Both the position numbers and the translations under genes were made by a program. 64,000 bases of DNA from positions 62,001-126,000 of the forward strand of contig QFPN01000006.1 of the NCBI GenBank assembly GCA_003241695.1, in the 5' to 3' direction. Shown piece by piece: positions 14,860 through 24,334 of this stretch. The notes beneath the pieces were generated by a model. That model made no database searches, had not been told where the DNA came from, and was given only the letters and a program-made list of their open reading frames with translations. The stretch's first letter is position 1, and the number at the start of each line of letters is the position of its first letter. This DNA is from Ancylobacter novellus (GTDB taxonomy: Bacteria > Pseudomonadota > Alphaproteobacteria > Rhizobiales > Methylopilaceae).

Positions 14860-15057
14860 GTGCCGAGCCTGACCCGCGCCGCCGCCATCGCCGCTCTTCT
14901 CGCGACCGCCTGGGGCCTCGCGGCCTGCGGCAAGCGGGGCGATCCGGAGTTTCCCGCCGGCACGCAGATGGAGACGCGCACCCAGGCCGACGGCTCGACC
15001 GTCGAAAAGCCGAAGCGGCCGACCCGCCCCTTCGTGCTCGACGGCCTGCTCAACTGA
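14860..15057 (+). CDS. lptM: LptM-like small lipoprotein
   Basis: A 65-residue lipoprotein with a basic N terminus, a short hydrophobic segment and lipobox GLAAC followed by GKRGDPE, the hallmark of the YifL/LptM family (C-GxxGxL/P). In Escherichia coli LptM assists oxidation and assembly of the LPS translocon protein LptD at the outer membrane. GTG start at 14860; the ATG at 14852 is in another frame. The position between argH and lysA is conserved in the order. Confidence 0.85.
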   Translation: MPSLTRAAAIAALLATAWGLAACGKRGDPEFPAGTQMETRTQADGSTVEKPKRPTRPFVLDGLLN

Positions 15058-15082
15058 TCCGCCGAAGGCGAGCCCCCGGCCC

Positions 15083-16348
15083 ATGCATCATTTCGCTTAC
15101 GTCGACGGCCAGCTCTCGGCCGAGGGCGCGCCTCTCGCCCGCATCGCCGAGGAGGTCGGCACGCCTGCCTACGTCTATTCGCGCGCGACGCTGACGCGGC
15201 ACGTGCGCGTCTTCGACGAGGCCTTCGCCGGCGTCGACCACCTGATCTGCTACGCCGCCAAGGCGCTGTCGAACCAGGCGGTGCTGAGCCTGCTCGCGAA
15301 GCTCGGCTGCGGCATGGACGTGGTCTCGGGCGGCGAGCTCAAGCGCGCGGTCGCGGCCGGATGCCCGGCGAACCGCGTCACCTTCTCCGGCGTCGGCAAG
15401 ACCGCCGCCGAACTCGCCCAGGCGCTCGAGGCCGGCATTCTCTGCTTCAACGTGGAAAGCGAGCCGGAGCTGCGCCTGCTGTCGGAGATCGCCGCGCAGA
15501 AGGGCCTGACCGCGCCCGTCGCGCTGCGCGTGAACCCCGACGTCGACGCCAAGAGCCACGCCAAGATCTCGACCGGCTCGTCGGAGACGAAGTTCGGCGT
15601 TCCGATCGCCCGCGCCCGAGAGGTTTACGCCGAAGCCGCCCGTCTGCCCGGAATCGAGGTCGCGGGCGTCGATATGCACATCGGCAGCCAGATCACCGAG
15701 CTCGCGCCCTTCGACCAGGCGATCGAGCGGCTGGTCGCCTTCGTGGCCGAGCTTCGGCAGGACGGCCACCGGATCGAGCATGTCGACGTCGGCGGCGGGC
15801 TCGGCATCCCGTACCGCGACTCCAACGCCGCGCCGCCGCTGCCGGTCGACTACGCCGAGATGGTGAAGCGCCGCACCAAGGGCATCGACGCGAAGCTGAT
15901 CTTCGAGCCGGGGCGCCTCATCGTCGGCAACGCCGGCGTGCTGCTCACCCGCGTGATTTACGTGAAGGAGGGCGCCGACAAGATCTTCGTGATCGTCGAC
16001 GCCGGCATGAACGACCTGATCCGCCCGACGCTCTACGACGCGCACCACGAGATCTGGCCTGTCGCGCAGCCCGCCGAGGACGCGCCCCGCGTCCGCGCCG
16101 ATGTGGTGGGGCCTGTGTGCGAGACCGGAGACTATCTGGCGCTCGCCCGCGACATGCCCGCGCCGAAGGCCGGCGACCTGCTGGCCGTGATGTCGGCCGG
16201 CGCCTACGGCGCGACCCAGGCCTCGACCTACAATTCGCGCCCGCTGATCCCAGAGGTTCTGGTCGACGGCGACCGCGTCGCGGTGGTGCGTCCGCGCCCG
16301 AGCGTCGAGGAGCTCATCGCGCTCGACCGCGTCCCCGACTGGGTCTGA
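15083..16348 (+). CDS. lysA: Diaminopimelate decarboxylase
   Basis: A 421-residue PLP enzyme of fold type III that converts meso-diaminopimelate to lysine, the last step of lysine synthesis. The PLP lysine is K60 in CYAAKALSN. HIGSQI and the glycine-rich phosphate-binding DVGGGLGIPY follow, then EPGRLIVGNAG, the active-site VCETGD and the C-terminal GAYGATQASTYNSRP. Full length. recR begins four bases after its stop, suggesting coupled expression. Confidence 0.97.
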   Translation: MHHFAYVDGQLSAEGAPLARIAEEVGTPAYVYSRATLTRHVRVFDEAFAGVDHLICYAAKALSNQAVLSLLAKLGCGMDVVSGGELKRAVAAGCPANRVTFSGVGKTAAELAQALEAGILCFNVESEPELRLLSEIAAQKGLTAPVALRVNPDVDAKSHAKISTGSSETKFGVPIARAREVYAEAARLPGIEVAGVDMHIGSQITELAPFDQAIERLVAFVAELRQDGHRIEHVDVGGGLGIPYRDSNAAPPLPVDYAEMVKRRTKGIDAKLIFEPGRLIVGNAGVLLTRVIYVKEGADKIFVIVDAGMNDLIRPTLYDAHHEIWPVAQPAEDAPRVRADVVGPVCETGDYLALARDMPAPKAGDLLAVMSAGAYGATQASTYNSRPLIPEVLVDGDRVAVVRPRPSVEELIALDRVPDWV

Positions 16349-16352
16349 GGCG

Positions 16353-16952
16353 ATGGCGGCGGCCGGTCCCGAGATCGAACGGCTGATCCAGCTTCTCGCG
16401 AAGCTTCCCGGCCTCGGGCCGCGCTCGGCCCGCCGGGCCGCGCTCCATCTTCTGACCCGCCGCGGCCAGCTTCTGGAGCCGCTGTCGGAAGCGATGTGGA
16501 TCGCCTGCGAGCGGGTCGAGGTCTGCTCCGTCTGCGCCAATGTCGACACCCAGAACCCGTGCGCGATCTGCCGCGACCCGCGGCGCGACGCCTCGACCAT
16601 CGTGGTGGTGGAGGACGTCTCCGACCTCTGGGCGCTGGAGCGGTCGGGCGCCGTCTCGTCGCGCTATCACGTGCTCGGCGGCACGCTGTCGGCGCTCGAC
16701 GGACGGGGACCGGAGGATCTCAATCTCGGAACGCTCGCCGAGCGGGCGAGGGCGCCCGAGGTCAGGGAGGTGATCCTCGCGGTGAACGCCACCGTCGAGG
16801 GCCAGACCACGGCGCATTACGTGACGGACCTGCTGGCCGACGCCGACGTGAAGGTCACCCGCCTCGCGCACGGCGTGCCGGTCGGCGGAGAACTCGACTA
16901 TCTCGACGACGGGACGCTGGCCGCAGCGATCCGCAGCCGGACGACGTTCTGA
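16353..16952 (+). CDS. recR: Recombination mediator RecR
   Basis: A 199-residue RecF-pathway protein that helps load RecA on gapped DNA. It has the N-terminal helix-hairpin-helix LAKLPGLGPRSARR (15-28), a four-Cys zinc finger (C58, C61, C70, C73) and a Toprim domain beginning STIVVVEDVSDLWALE (81 onward). Full length. Only four bases separate it from lysA. In most alphaproteobacteria recR follows dnaX and the ybaB homologue, so this location is unusual. Confidence 0.96.
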   Translation: MAAAGPEIERLIQLLAKLPGLGPRSARRAALHLLTRRGQLLEPLSEAMWIACERVEVCSVCANVDTQNPCAICRDPRRDASTIVVVEDVSDLWALERSGAVSSRYHVLGGTLSALDGRGPEDLNLGTLAERARAPEVREVILAVNATVEGQTTAHYVTDLLADADVKVTRLAHGVPVGGELDYLDDGTLAAAIRSRTTF

Positions 16953-16965
16953 CGGCGACGCGTCT

Positions 16966-17676
16966 TCAGCCGCTCTTCCTGCCAGATCCCGCGCCGGCCT
17001 TGAGCGAACGCACCATGGCGAGGTTCGCGCGCACCTGCTCATCGGCCCTCGGACTCGCCGCCGCCTGGGCGAGCGTGGCCTCGGCCTTGGAAAGATCTTT
17101 CGACAGGGCGTAGGAGAGGCCGAGATTGGACAGGATCGACGGCTCGCCCGGCGCGATCTTGAGCGCCGACTCGTAATAGCCGCGCGCCTCCGCGGTCCGG
17201 CCGAGCTGGTCGAGAATCGCGCCCTGCGCGTTGAGGATTCTCCAGTCCGGCTCCTCGGGGGTGTGCGCCTTGCCGAGAACGCCGAGCGCGTCGTCATAAC
17301 GGCCAGCGTCGGCGAGCGCCCGGCCATAGGCCGCCAGGATCTGCTTCTGCCCCGGATTCTTCAGGCTCGCGGTCTCGAGCACGGCGAGCGCCTGGGCGCG
17401 CTGGCCGAGGGCGCGCAGCGTCACCCCGTAGGCGTAGGCGGTCGCGGGATCGGACGGGTTCTTTTCATAGGCGGGGCCGTATTTCGCGGCGAGGGCGCGC
17501 CAGCGCGCCTCGCGCGTCTCCGGGCTGAGGCCGGGGCTGGTCGAAACCTCGCGCGAGGCCGCGGTCGGCATGATGGAGCCGGTGACGTCCTTGTCCGTCA
17601 CGCAGCCGGCGAGCGACGATCCCATCAGAACGACCGCCGCGGCGCGAGCCGCGATCGACGCTGCGCGAGACGACAT
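16966..17676 (-). CDS. TPR-repeat lipoprotein (TadD-like)
   Basis: A 236-residue lipoprotein: signal peptide with lipobox SLAGC (C25), a low-complexity linker, then about four tetratricopeptide repeats (about 70-215) including AYGRALADAGRYDDALGVL and YYESALKIAPGEPSILSNLGLSYAL. It resembles TadD-type outer-membrane pilotins of Flp pilus assembly, but no tad genes are nearby, so its partner is unknown. I prefer the ATG at 17676, which follows AAGGGGG closely, over the one at 17703. It converges with recR. Confidence 0.8.
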   Translation of the reverse strand: MSSRAASIAARAAAVVLMGSSLAGCVTDKDVTGSIMPTAASREVSTSPGLSPETREARWRALAAKYGPAYEKNPSDPATAYAYGVTLRALGQRAQALAVLETASLKNPGQKQILAAYGRALADAGRYDDALGVLGKAHTPEEPDWRILNAQGAILDQLGRTAEARGYYESALKIAPGEPSILSNLGLSYALSKDLSKAEATLAQAAASPRADEQVRANLAMVRSLKAGAGSGRKSG

Positions 17677-17833
17677 TGAGGCCCCCTTGCCCGAGGCCCG
17701 CATCCGAGCGAAGCCGCATCCGCGGTGATAGTTCGTTAACCCTAACGTCGCGTTAACGATGACGGCCGGGACTTGATCCGGCGCGGCGGCGCGCGATCAT
17801 CGCGGGCCGCCGGGATCGTCAGGAAATCGTCCG

Positions 17834-19579
17834 ATGCGTCGCGCCGTCGCCCTCGTCTGTCTTCTCGTCGCGGCTACGGTTCCCGCCGCAGCCCAGTTCG
17901 CGCCGCAGCCGTCCGACGCGCGGGTTCCCGAAATCGCGACCGGGATCCAGCCGAAGCCGCTCGTCACGGCCAAACGCTGGATGGCGGCGACCGCGAATCC
18001 CCTTGCTAGCCAGGCCGCGGCCGAGATGCTGCGCGCCGGCGGGAGCGCGGTCGACGCCGCGGTCGCGGCCCAGCTCGTGCTCGGCCTCGTGGAGCCGCAA
18101 TCATCCGGTCTCGGCGGCGGCGGCTTTCTGGTCCACTGGAGCGCGGCCGACAAATCCCTGACGACTCTTGACGGCCGCGAGACGGCGCCGGCCGCCGCGA
18201 CCCCGACGCTGTTCCAGAACGAGCAGGGCGAACCGCTCTCCTTCATGGACGCCGTGGTGGGCGGCCGTTCGGTCGGCGCGCCGGGCACGCCGCGGCTGAT
18301 CGAGGAGGCGCATCGCCGCTTCGGCCGCCTGCCCTGGGCCGATCTCTTCGCGCCGGCGATCCGTCTCGCCGAACAGGGTTTCGCCGTCTCGCCGCGGCTC
18401 GCCGCCCAGATCGCGCAGGACGCGCCGCTTCTGTCGCGCGACCCTGCGGCAACCGCCTATTTCCTGCCCGGCGGCGAACCACTGAGGCAAGGCGCACAGC
18501 TCGCGAACCCGCCCTACGCCGAGACGCTGAAGGCGCTGCGCGACGGCGGCGCGGACGCGTTCTATACGGGCGCGATCGCAGCCGACATCGTCGCGGCGGT
18601 CCGCGACAGGCGCAATCCGGGCCTGCTCGCGGCGGCGGATCTCGCGGCCTACAGAGTCGTCGAGCGCGAGCCCGTCTGCGGCGACTACCGCGCCTACCGG
18701 ATCTGCGGGATGGGACCGCCCTCCTCCGGAGGGATCGCGGTGGCGCAGATCCTCGGCATGCTGGAGGGACGCGACCTCGCGGCTCTCGGGCCGGCGAGCC
18801 CCGAGGCCTGGCGGCTCATCGGCGACGCCTCGCGTCTCGCCTTCGCGGACCGAGAACGCTACGTCGCCGATCCCGCGTTCGTCCCGCAGCCGACGAGCGG
18901 ACTCGTCGCGCAAGACTATCTCGCCGAACGGGCGACGCTGCTCGCCGGGGAGCGCGCGCTGACCGAGGCGCCGGCCGGCAATCCGAAATGGTCTCACGCC
19001 TTCCGCTTCGCCCCCGATCCCGCGATCGAGCTGCCCGGCACCAGCCATCTCGTGATCGTCGACGCCGAAGGAAACGTCGTCTCCATGACGACGACGATCG
19101 AGGCGGGCTTCGGCTCGCGCCTGATGGTGCGCGGCTTCCTGCTCAACAACGAGCTGACCGACTTCTCCTTCCGAAGCCATCGCGACGGCGCGCCAGTGGC
19201 CAACCGAGTCGAGCCGGGAAAGCGGCCGCGCTCCTCGATGGCGCCCACGATCGTGCTGAAGAACGGCGCGCCGGTCTTCGCTGTCGGTTCCCCCGGCGGC
19301 AGCCAGATCATCGGCTATGTCGCGAAGACGCTGATCGCCCATCTCGACTGGGGCATGGATCCCGCGAAGGCGGCGGCGTTCCCCAACATGCTGAACCGCG
19401 CCGGGCCGTTCGAGCTGGAGGCCGGCGCGGCCGAGGCGATGGCGGAGCCTCTCCGCGCGCTCGGCTTCGAGGCGAAGGTCGGCGACATGACCTCCGGCGT
19501 GCAGGCCGTCGCGATCGCGCCCGACGGGCTCGCCGGCGGAGTCGACCCCCGGCGCGAAGGCCTCGCCGTCGGCGAATGA
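17834..19579 (+). CDS. ggt: Gamma-glutamyltransferase
   Basis: A 581-residue periplasmic N-terminal-nucleophile enzyme that hydrolyses or transfers the gamma-glutamyl group of glutathione. A signal peptide ends near AAAQ (residue 21). The autoprocessing and catalytic Thr is T403 in PGTSHLVIVD, and downstream TTTIEAGFGS and the GSPGGSQIIGYV oxyanion region match the small subunit. Length and layout fit an active, self-cleaving enzyme. Confidence 0.95.
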   Translation: MRRAVALVCLLVAATVPAAAQFAPQPSDARVPEIATGIQPKPLVTAKRWMAATANPLASQAAAEMLRAGGSAVDAAVAAQLVLGLVEPQSSGLGGGGFLVHWSAADKSLTTLDGRETAPAAATPTLFQNEQGEPLSFMDAVVGGRSVGAPGTPRLIEEAHRRFGRLPWADLFAPAIRLAEQGFAVSPRLAAQIAQDAPLLSRDPAATAYFLPGGEPLRQGAQLANPPYAETLKALRDGGADAFYTGAIAADIVAAVRDRRNPGLLAAADLAAYRVVEREPVCGDYRAYRICGMGPPSSGGIAVAQILGMLEGRDLAALGPASPEAWRLIGDASRLAFADRERYVADPAFVPQPTSGLVAQDYLAERATLLAGERALTEAPAGNPKWSHAFRFAPDPAIELPGTSHLVIVDAEGNVVSMTTTIEAGFGSRLMVRGFLLNNELTDFSFRSHRDGAPVANRVEPGKRPRSSMAPTIVLKNGAPVFAVGSPGGSQIIGYVAKTLIAHLDWGMDPAKAAAFPNMLNRAGPFELEAGAAEAMAEPLRALGFEAKVGDMTSGVQAVAIAPDGLAGGVDPRREGLAVGE

Positions 19580-19592
19580 AGGGGCCGAAGAC

Positions 19593-22298
19593 TTAAGGCG
19601 CGAGCAGCCGTTCGATGTAATCGAGCTCGTCGCGCGGGCGGCCGGCGTCGCCGAGACGCTTGCGAAGCTCCTCGAGCACGCGACGGGCGCGCTGGGCGTC
19701 GATCTCGCCCGGCACCCTCGTCGTCGTTCCTTCTCCGACTTCGCGGCGGCGCGCCGGGCGACCGAGCGGATCCTCGTTCTGGGCTTCCTCGCCGCCCTCG
19801 CCTCCCTGTTCGCCCTCGGCGCCCTGCTGACCGGCCTGACCCTGGCCCTTCTGCATGGCCTCGGCCATGGCCTGCGCGCCCTTGCGAAGCTGCTCCAGAG
19901 CCTTCTGTTGCTGATCGAGCGCCTCGCCGGTCTGCCCCTGACCGAGCGCGCCGCGGGCCTGCCCCATGCTTTCGCCGGCGTCGCCGAGCGCGTTCTCGCC
20001 CGGCTGCTGACCGCCTTCGCGCCCGCCCTGCCGGCCTTCCTGTCCCGGCTGCTGGCCCGGTTGCTGGCCTTCCTGGCCGCCGGGCTGGTTCTGGCGGCCC
20101 TGTTTTCCTTCCGCCTGCTGGCCCTGATCCTGCTCGCCGTTCCGGCCCTGCTCGCGACGGAGCTGGTCGAGCTTCTCGCGCAGCTTCTGCTGCTGCTGGG
20201 CGAGATCCTTCATGCGCTCGTCGGTCTCGTTCCCCTGCTGGCCGCGATTCTGCTGGCTGCGCTGGTTCCGCTGCTGGCGGTCGTTCTGGCGGTACTGCTG
20301 GAACGTCTGGTCGCGCAGCTTGCTCTGCTCGCGGATCATGTCCTGAAGCTGGTCGAGCTGGCGCTGCTGGGCCTGCTGCGCCGGATCGGGCGGCCCCCGG
20401 CGTCCGGTCTTCAGATTGTCCAGCATGTTCTTCAGATCGGCGAGCGCCTGACGGGCGGCGTCCCGCGAGCCCTCCTGCGCGAGCTTCTCCATGCGGTCGA
20501 CCATGTCGCGGAGATCCTGCGGGCTGACCTCCTTGCCGCGCTGGCCCTGCTGAGCCTGCTGCTGTTGCGCGTTGGGATCGCGGCGCTGCTGTTCGGCCAT
20601 CTCCTTCATGAACTTCTCGAGCGCGGCGCGGAGCTCCTGCGTGAGCTTCTTGATCTCCTCCTCGGACGCGCCGCTCTCAAGCGCCTTGCGGAGCTTCTCC
20701 TCGGCGGCGCGGAGATCCCGCTCCGTCTCGGGCAGGTCGCCGTCCTCGACGCGCAGCGCGATCTCCCAGAGATAGTCGGCGGCGGCGCGCAGCTCGTCGT
20801 CGGACTGAGCGATCTCAAGCCGACCATAGGCGGTGACGAGGCCGAGATAGACGCCTGCGCCGGGTGAAAACTCCTCCGGGAACATGTTGAGCGCCCTGAG
20901 CGCCGCGAGCACGCGCGGCTTCGCATTGGCGTCGAGCGCGAGCGTACGCCGCTGCTCCACCAGCGCGCGGGCGAGCGGCTTGGAGAAGTCGCGCCCCGGA
21001 AGACGCATGGCCAGCGGATCGGAACGCCCTTCCTGCCCCGCCTCGTCGCGGGCGACGAGCGTCATGACCGCCTCGGCGCCGGCGAAGGGATGCTCCATCA
21101 CGTCGAGGGTCGATTCCGCCTTGCCCTCCTTCGCGCGGGCGCGCGGCAGCGAAAGCGCGACCTTGGGGGCCTCGTAGAGCGGGCGCGGCTTGGAGGACGC
21201 CGTGCCGTCCTCGACCGCCGCGCGGCTGAACGGCGGCGCTTTCGGGAGTGCGACGGGCTTCAGCGCGAAGCGCGCCTCCGCGGCCGCGACCCCGTAATCG
21301 TCCTTCACCTCATAGGCGAGCGTCGCGGTGCCGCGGGCGTTGATCTGGGGACGCTTTGAAAGCGTGATGGAGGGCGACTGGTCGGGCACGACCGTGAAGC
21401 GCCAGATCCGGTCCGGCGCGCCCGGCGACGAGACCTTGGCTTCCGCGTCGCCCGCCAGCCTGAACCGGCGCTCGGCCACGCCTTCGGGCGGGCGCGCCGG
21501 ATTGTCGACGGGCTGCGCGCCGCCCGACGCCGAAATCGCGACCTCGCCGCCGGAACCGCGGATCACGAGGATCGAATTGGCGGGAGCGGAAACGGCGTCC
21601 GTCGACGCCGCCTCCCCCGTCGTGGTCGCCTCGCCGGACCCGGCGCCGCGCGCCGTGAGGAAAATCGGAGGCCTGCCGGTGTAGGGCGGCGGCGTCACCC
21701 ACGCGTCGAGCCGCGCGGGGGCGACTTCGGCCGCCGGCGACGTCCAGTCGAAGGCCGCGCTCACCCGCGCGCCGCGATCAGAACCGGCGAAGGCGAAGGC
21801 CGCCACCGCGACGAGGCCAAGGAGGAAGCGCAGCGCATAAGGATCACGCGCCGCGAGCCTCGGCGCCGGGGAGCCGGCTTTCAGCCTGCCGGCCTCGCGT
21901 TGCGTCCTTTCGCGATGCGCGGCCCACAGGGCGCGCGTCATCGGATCCTCGCTGGCGGCCGAGGCGAGGCGATCGTCGAGGCTGGTGGCCGGACGATGCG
22001 AGACGCCGCTCGCGAGATCGATCCGGCCGAGCGCAGCCTTCCGGTCCGGAACCATCGAACGCGCGAGTGGGACGAGCGGCGCGACGAACGCCGCGGCGAA
22101 GACGAACACGCCGATCATCCGCCCGATCGGCGGAAGCGCGTCCCAGAGCCCGAACCATGACAGCGCGAGAAACAGCACGGCGACCGCGCCTGCGACGGCG
22201 AGCCGGGGCCACGCGCTTTCCCAGAGCAATGCAAGCCGCGCGCGCGTCACGGCGCGCTCGACCAGGGATCTGGCGTCAGGCTGATTGGGTTCGATCAA
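19593..22298 (-). CDS. TIGR02302/DUF4175 family membrane protein
   Basis: A 901-residue protein of the alphaproteobacterial TIGR02302 family. The N terminus (ERAVTRARLALLWESAWPRLA) is followed by two membrane helices (about 32-80) and a third near residue 150 (FLLGLVAVAAFAFAG). A large extracytoplasmic beta-rich region follows. The C-terminal 300 residues are a Gln/Gly/Arg-rich coiled coil with low-complexity QQ and GQ runs, and the end is a helical domain. Its role is unknown; an envelope function is likely from topology. I chose the TTG at 22298 because GGAGG lies seven bases upstream and the protein then starts like its family; the frame is open to 22484 but would overlap mnmG and the parS site. 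Confidence 0.87.
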   Translation of the reverse strand: MIEPNQPDARSLVERAVTRARLALLWESAWPRLAVAGAVAVLFLALSWFGLWDALPPIGRMIGVFVFAAAFVAPLVPLARSMVPDRKAALGRIDLASGVSHRPATSLDDRLASAASEDPMTRALWAAHRERTQREAGRLKAGSPAPRLAARDPYALRFLLGLVAVAAFAFAGSDRGARVSAAFDWTSPAAEVAPARLDAWVTPPPYTGRPPIFLTARGAGSGEATTTGEAASTDAVSAPANSILVIRGSGGEVAISASGGAQPVDNPARPPEGVAERRFRLAGDAEAKVSSPGAPDRIWRFTVVPDQSPSITLSKRPQINARGTATLAYEVKDDYGVAAAEARFALKPVALPKAPPFSRAAVEDGTASSKPRPLYEAPKVALSLPRARAKEGKAESTLDVMEHPFAGAEAVMTLVARDEAGQEGRSDPLAMRLPGRDFSKPLARALVEQRRTLALDANAKPRVLAALRALNMFPEEFSPGAGVYLGLVTAYGRLEIAQSDDELRAAADYLWEIALRVEDGDLPETERDLRAAEEKLRKALESGASEEEIKKLTQELRAALEKFMKEMAEQQRRDPNAQQQQAQQGQRGKEVSPQDLRDMVDRMEKLAQEGSRDAARQALADLKNMLDNLKTGRRGPPDPAQQAQQRQLDQLQDMIREQSKLRDQTFQQYRQNDRQQRNQRSQQNRGQQGNETDERMKDLAQQQQKLREKLDQLRREQGRNGEQDQGQQAEGKQGRQNQPGGQEGQQPGQQPGQEGRQGGREGGQQPGENALGDAGESMGQARGALGQGQTGEALDQQQKALEQLRKGAQAMAEAMQKGQGQAGQQGAEGEQGGEGGEEAQNEDPLGRPARRREVGEGTTTRVPGEIDAQRARRVLEELRKRLGDAGRPRDELDYIERLLAP

Positions 22299-22403
22299 CC
22301 GGCGGCCTCCTCGGCTTCCGACAAGCGTCACGAGGCTAGCATGGACCGCGCGGATGGCCAGCATGAGGCGAAGGGACGACCCGCCATGGCGAGAGGCGGC
22401 GCC

Positions 22404-22419
22404 TGTTTCACGTGAAACA
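22404..22419. promoter_or_regulatory. parS centromere site 1
   Basis: TGTTTCACGTGAAACA, a perfect 16-bp palindrome identical to the widely conserved bacterial parS consensus. It lies 34 bp before the mnmG start. ParB, encoded 3.4 kb away, nucleates here and spreads to organise origin segregation. Confidence 0.95.
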
Positions 22420-22453
22420 TTGCGCCGGCCCGCCGCGCATTCTAGAGAGCGAC

Positions 22454-24334
22454 ATGACTTCGCCGACGCTCCAGAGCGCCTCACTTCGTTACGATGTCGT
22501 CGTCGTGGGCGGCGGCCATGCCGGCTGCGAGGCGGCCGCCGCGGCCGCGCGGACGGGCGCGCGCACGGCGCTCGTGACGCATCGTCGCGACACGCTCGGG
22601 GCGATGTCCTGCAATCCCGCGATCGGGGGTCTCGGCAAGGGCCATCTCGTCCGCGAGGTCGACGCCCTCGACGGTCTGATGGGCCGGTGCGCCGATCTCG
22701 GCGGCATCCAGTTCCGCGTGCTCAACCGGAGCAAGGGACCGGCGGTGCGCGGGCCTCGCGCCCAGCAGGATCGGGCGCTCTACGCCGCCGCTGTCCAGAA
22801 CGCGCTGGAGCGGACGCCCGGCCTCGACGTCATCGAGGCCGAGGTCGACGACCTTATTCTGGAAACCGGCGTCGTGGCGGGGGTCGTGACCGGAGACGGC
22901 CGGCGCATCGCCACGGGCGCGGTCGTGCTCGCCACCGGCACCTTCCTGCGCGGCCTGATCCACATCGGCGAGCGCCAGATCCCCGCCGGCCGGGCGGGCG
23001 AAGCGCCGGCGCTCGGCCTTTCGGGACGCCTCGCCGACGCCGGCCTGACGCTCGGACGACTCAAGACCGGCACGCCGCCGCGGCTCGACGGCCGCACCAT
23101 CGACTGGGCGGCGCTCGACATGCAGCAGGGCGACGATCCGCCGGAGCCGTTCTCGACGCTGACCGATCGGATCCAGAACCGCCAGATCGCCTGCGGCGTC
23201 TCCCGCACCACGGAGGAGACCCACGCGCTCATCCGCGAAAACCTCTCCCGCTCGGCCATGTATTCCGGCCGCATCGAGAGCCGCGGCCCGCGCTATTGCC
23301 CCTCTATCGAGGACAAGGTGGTGCGCTTCGGCGAGCGCGACAGCCATCAGGTGTTTCTGGAGCCCGAGGGCCTCGACGATCCGACCGTCTATCCGAACGG
23401 GATCTCGACCTCGCTGCCGGAAGACGTGCAGCTCGCGCTCGTGCGCACCATGCCCGGACTTGATCGCGTCGAGATCCTGCGGCCAGGCTACGCGATCGAG
23501 TACGACCATGTCGACCCACGCGAACTGACGCCGACGCTCGAGACGAAGCGCCTGCCGCGCCTGTTTCTCGCCGGCCAGATCAACGGCACGACCGGCTATG
23601 AGGAGGCCGCGGCGCAGGGGCTGGTCGCCGGCCTCAACGCCGCTCGACGGGCCGCCGGATCGGACGGCGCGACCTTCGAACGGTCGGAGGCCTATCTCGG
23701 CGTGATGATCGACGACCTCGTCACCCATGGGGTGACGGAGCCATATCGCATGTTCACCTCCCGAGCCGAGTATCGGCTCTCGCTGCGCGCCGACAACGCC
23801 GACCTGCGCCTGACGCGTCGGGGCGAGACGCTCGGCTGCGTCGGCGGCGAACGCGCCGGCGCTTTCGCCAGAAAGGCCGCGAAACTCGCCGAGGCGGAAG
23901 CGTTCGCGCGCTCCGTGTCGCTCACGCCGACCGAGGCCGCACGCGCGGGACTGACGGTCAATAAGGACGGGCGGCGCCGCACGGCCTATGACCTGCTCGC
24001 CCTGCCCGGCTGCGGGCGCGAGGAGATCGAGCGCATCTGGCCGGAATTCGCGGCGATGGAGGCGGCGACCTTCGACCAGATCACGATCGAGGCGAGCTAT
24101 GCGGTCTATCTCGACCGGCAGGCCGCCGACGTCGCGCGCTGTCAGGCCGAGGAGCACCTGCCTCTGCCCCCGAGCGTCGACTACCGAGCGATACCAGGCC
24201 TCTCGGCCGAACTCGGCGACAAGCTTGCTCGCGTCGCCCCCGCGACCCTCGGCCAGGCGGGACGCATCGAGGGCATGACCCCGGCCGCCCTCGCTCTGCT
24301 CGCCGTCCGCGCGCGCCGCGCCGCCTCCGCATGA
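22454..24334 (+). CDS. mnmG: tRNA uridine-5-carboxymethylaminomethyl modification enzyme MnmG (GidA)
   Basis: A 626-residue FAD enzyme that with MnmE modifies the wobble uridine of several tRNAs. Rossmann GGGHAGCEAA (19-28), the signature CNPAIGGLGKGHLVREVDALDG (Cys-containing) and GYEEAAAQGLVAGLNAA are all present; the C-terminal helical domain for MnmE binding is complete. I start at ATG 22454 (MTSPTLQSAS); an upstream in-frame ATG at 22412 would lie within parS. The stop overlaps rsmG by four bases (ATGA). Confidence 0.97.
   Translation: MTSPTLQSASLRYDVVVVGGGHAGCEAAAAAARTGARTALVTHRRDTLGAMSCNPAIGGLGKGHLVREVDALDGLMGRCADLGGIQFRVLNRSKGPAVRGPRAQQDRALYAAAVQNALERTPGLDVIEAEVDDLILETGVVAGVVTGDGRRIATGAVVLATGTFLRGLIHIGERQIPAGRAGEAPALGLSGRLADAGLTLGRLKTGTPPRLDGRTIDWAALDMQQGDDPPEPFSTLTDRIQNRQIACGVSRTTEETHALIRENLSRSAMYSGRIESRGPRYCPSIEDKVVRFGERDSHQVFLEPEGLDDPTVYPNGISTSLPEDVQLALVRTMPGLDRVEILRPGYAIEYDHVDPRELTPTLETKRLPRLFLAGQINGTTGYEEAAAQGLVAGLNAARRAAGSDGATFERSEAYLGVMIDDLVTHGVTEPYRMFTSRAEYRLSLRADNADLRLTRRGETLGCVGGERAGAFARKAAKLAEAEAFARSVSLTPTEAARAGLTVNKDGRRRTAYDLLALPGCGREEIERIWPEFAAMEAATFDQITIEASYAVYLDRQAADVARCQAEEHLPLPPSVDYRAIPGLSAELGDKLARVAPATLGQAGRIEGMTPAALALLAVRARRAASA

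Noticed and set aside
10383..16600. Very long minus-strand open frames opposite the SDR, argH and lysA genes
   Set aside because: They are antisense shadows of clear core genes in high-GC DNA: Arg/His/Asp-rich, without domains or ribosome sites.
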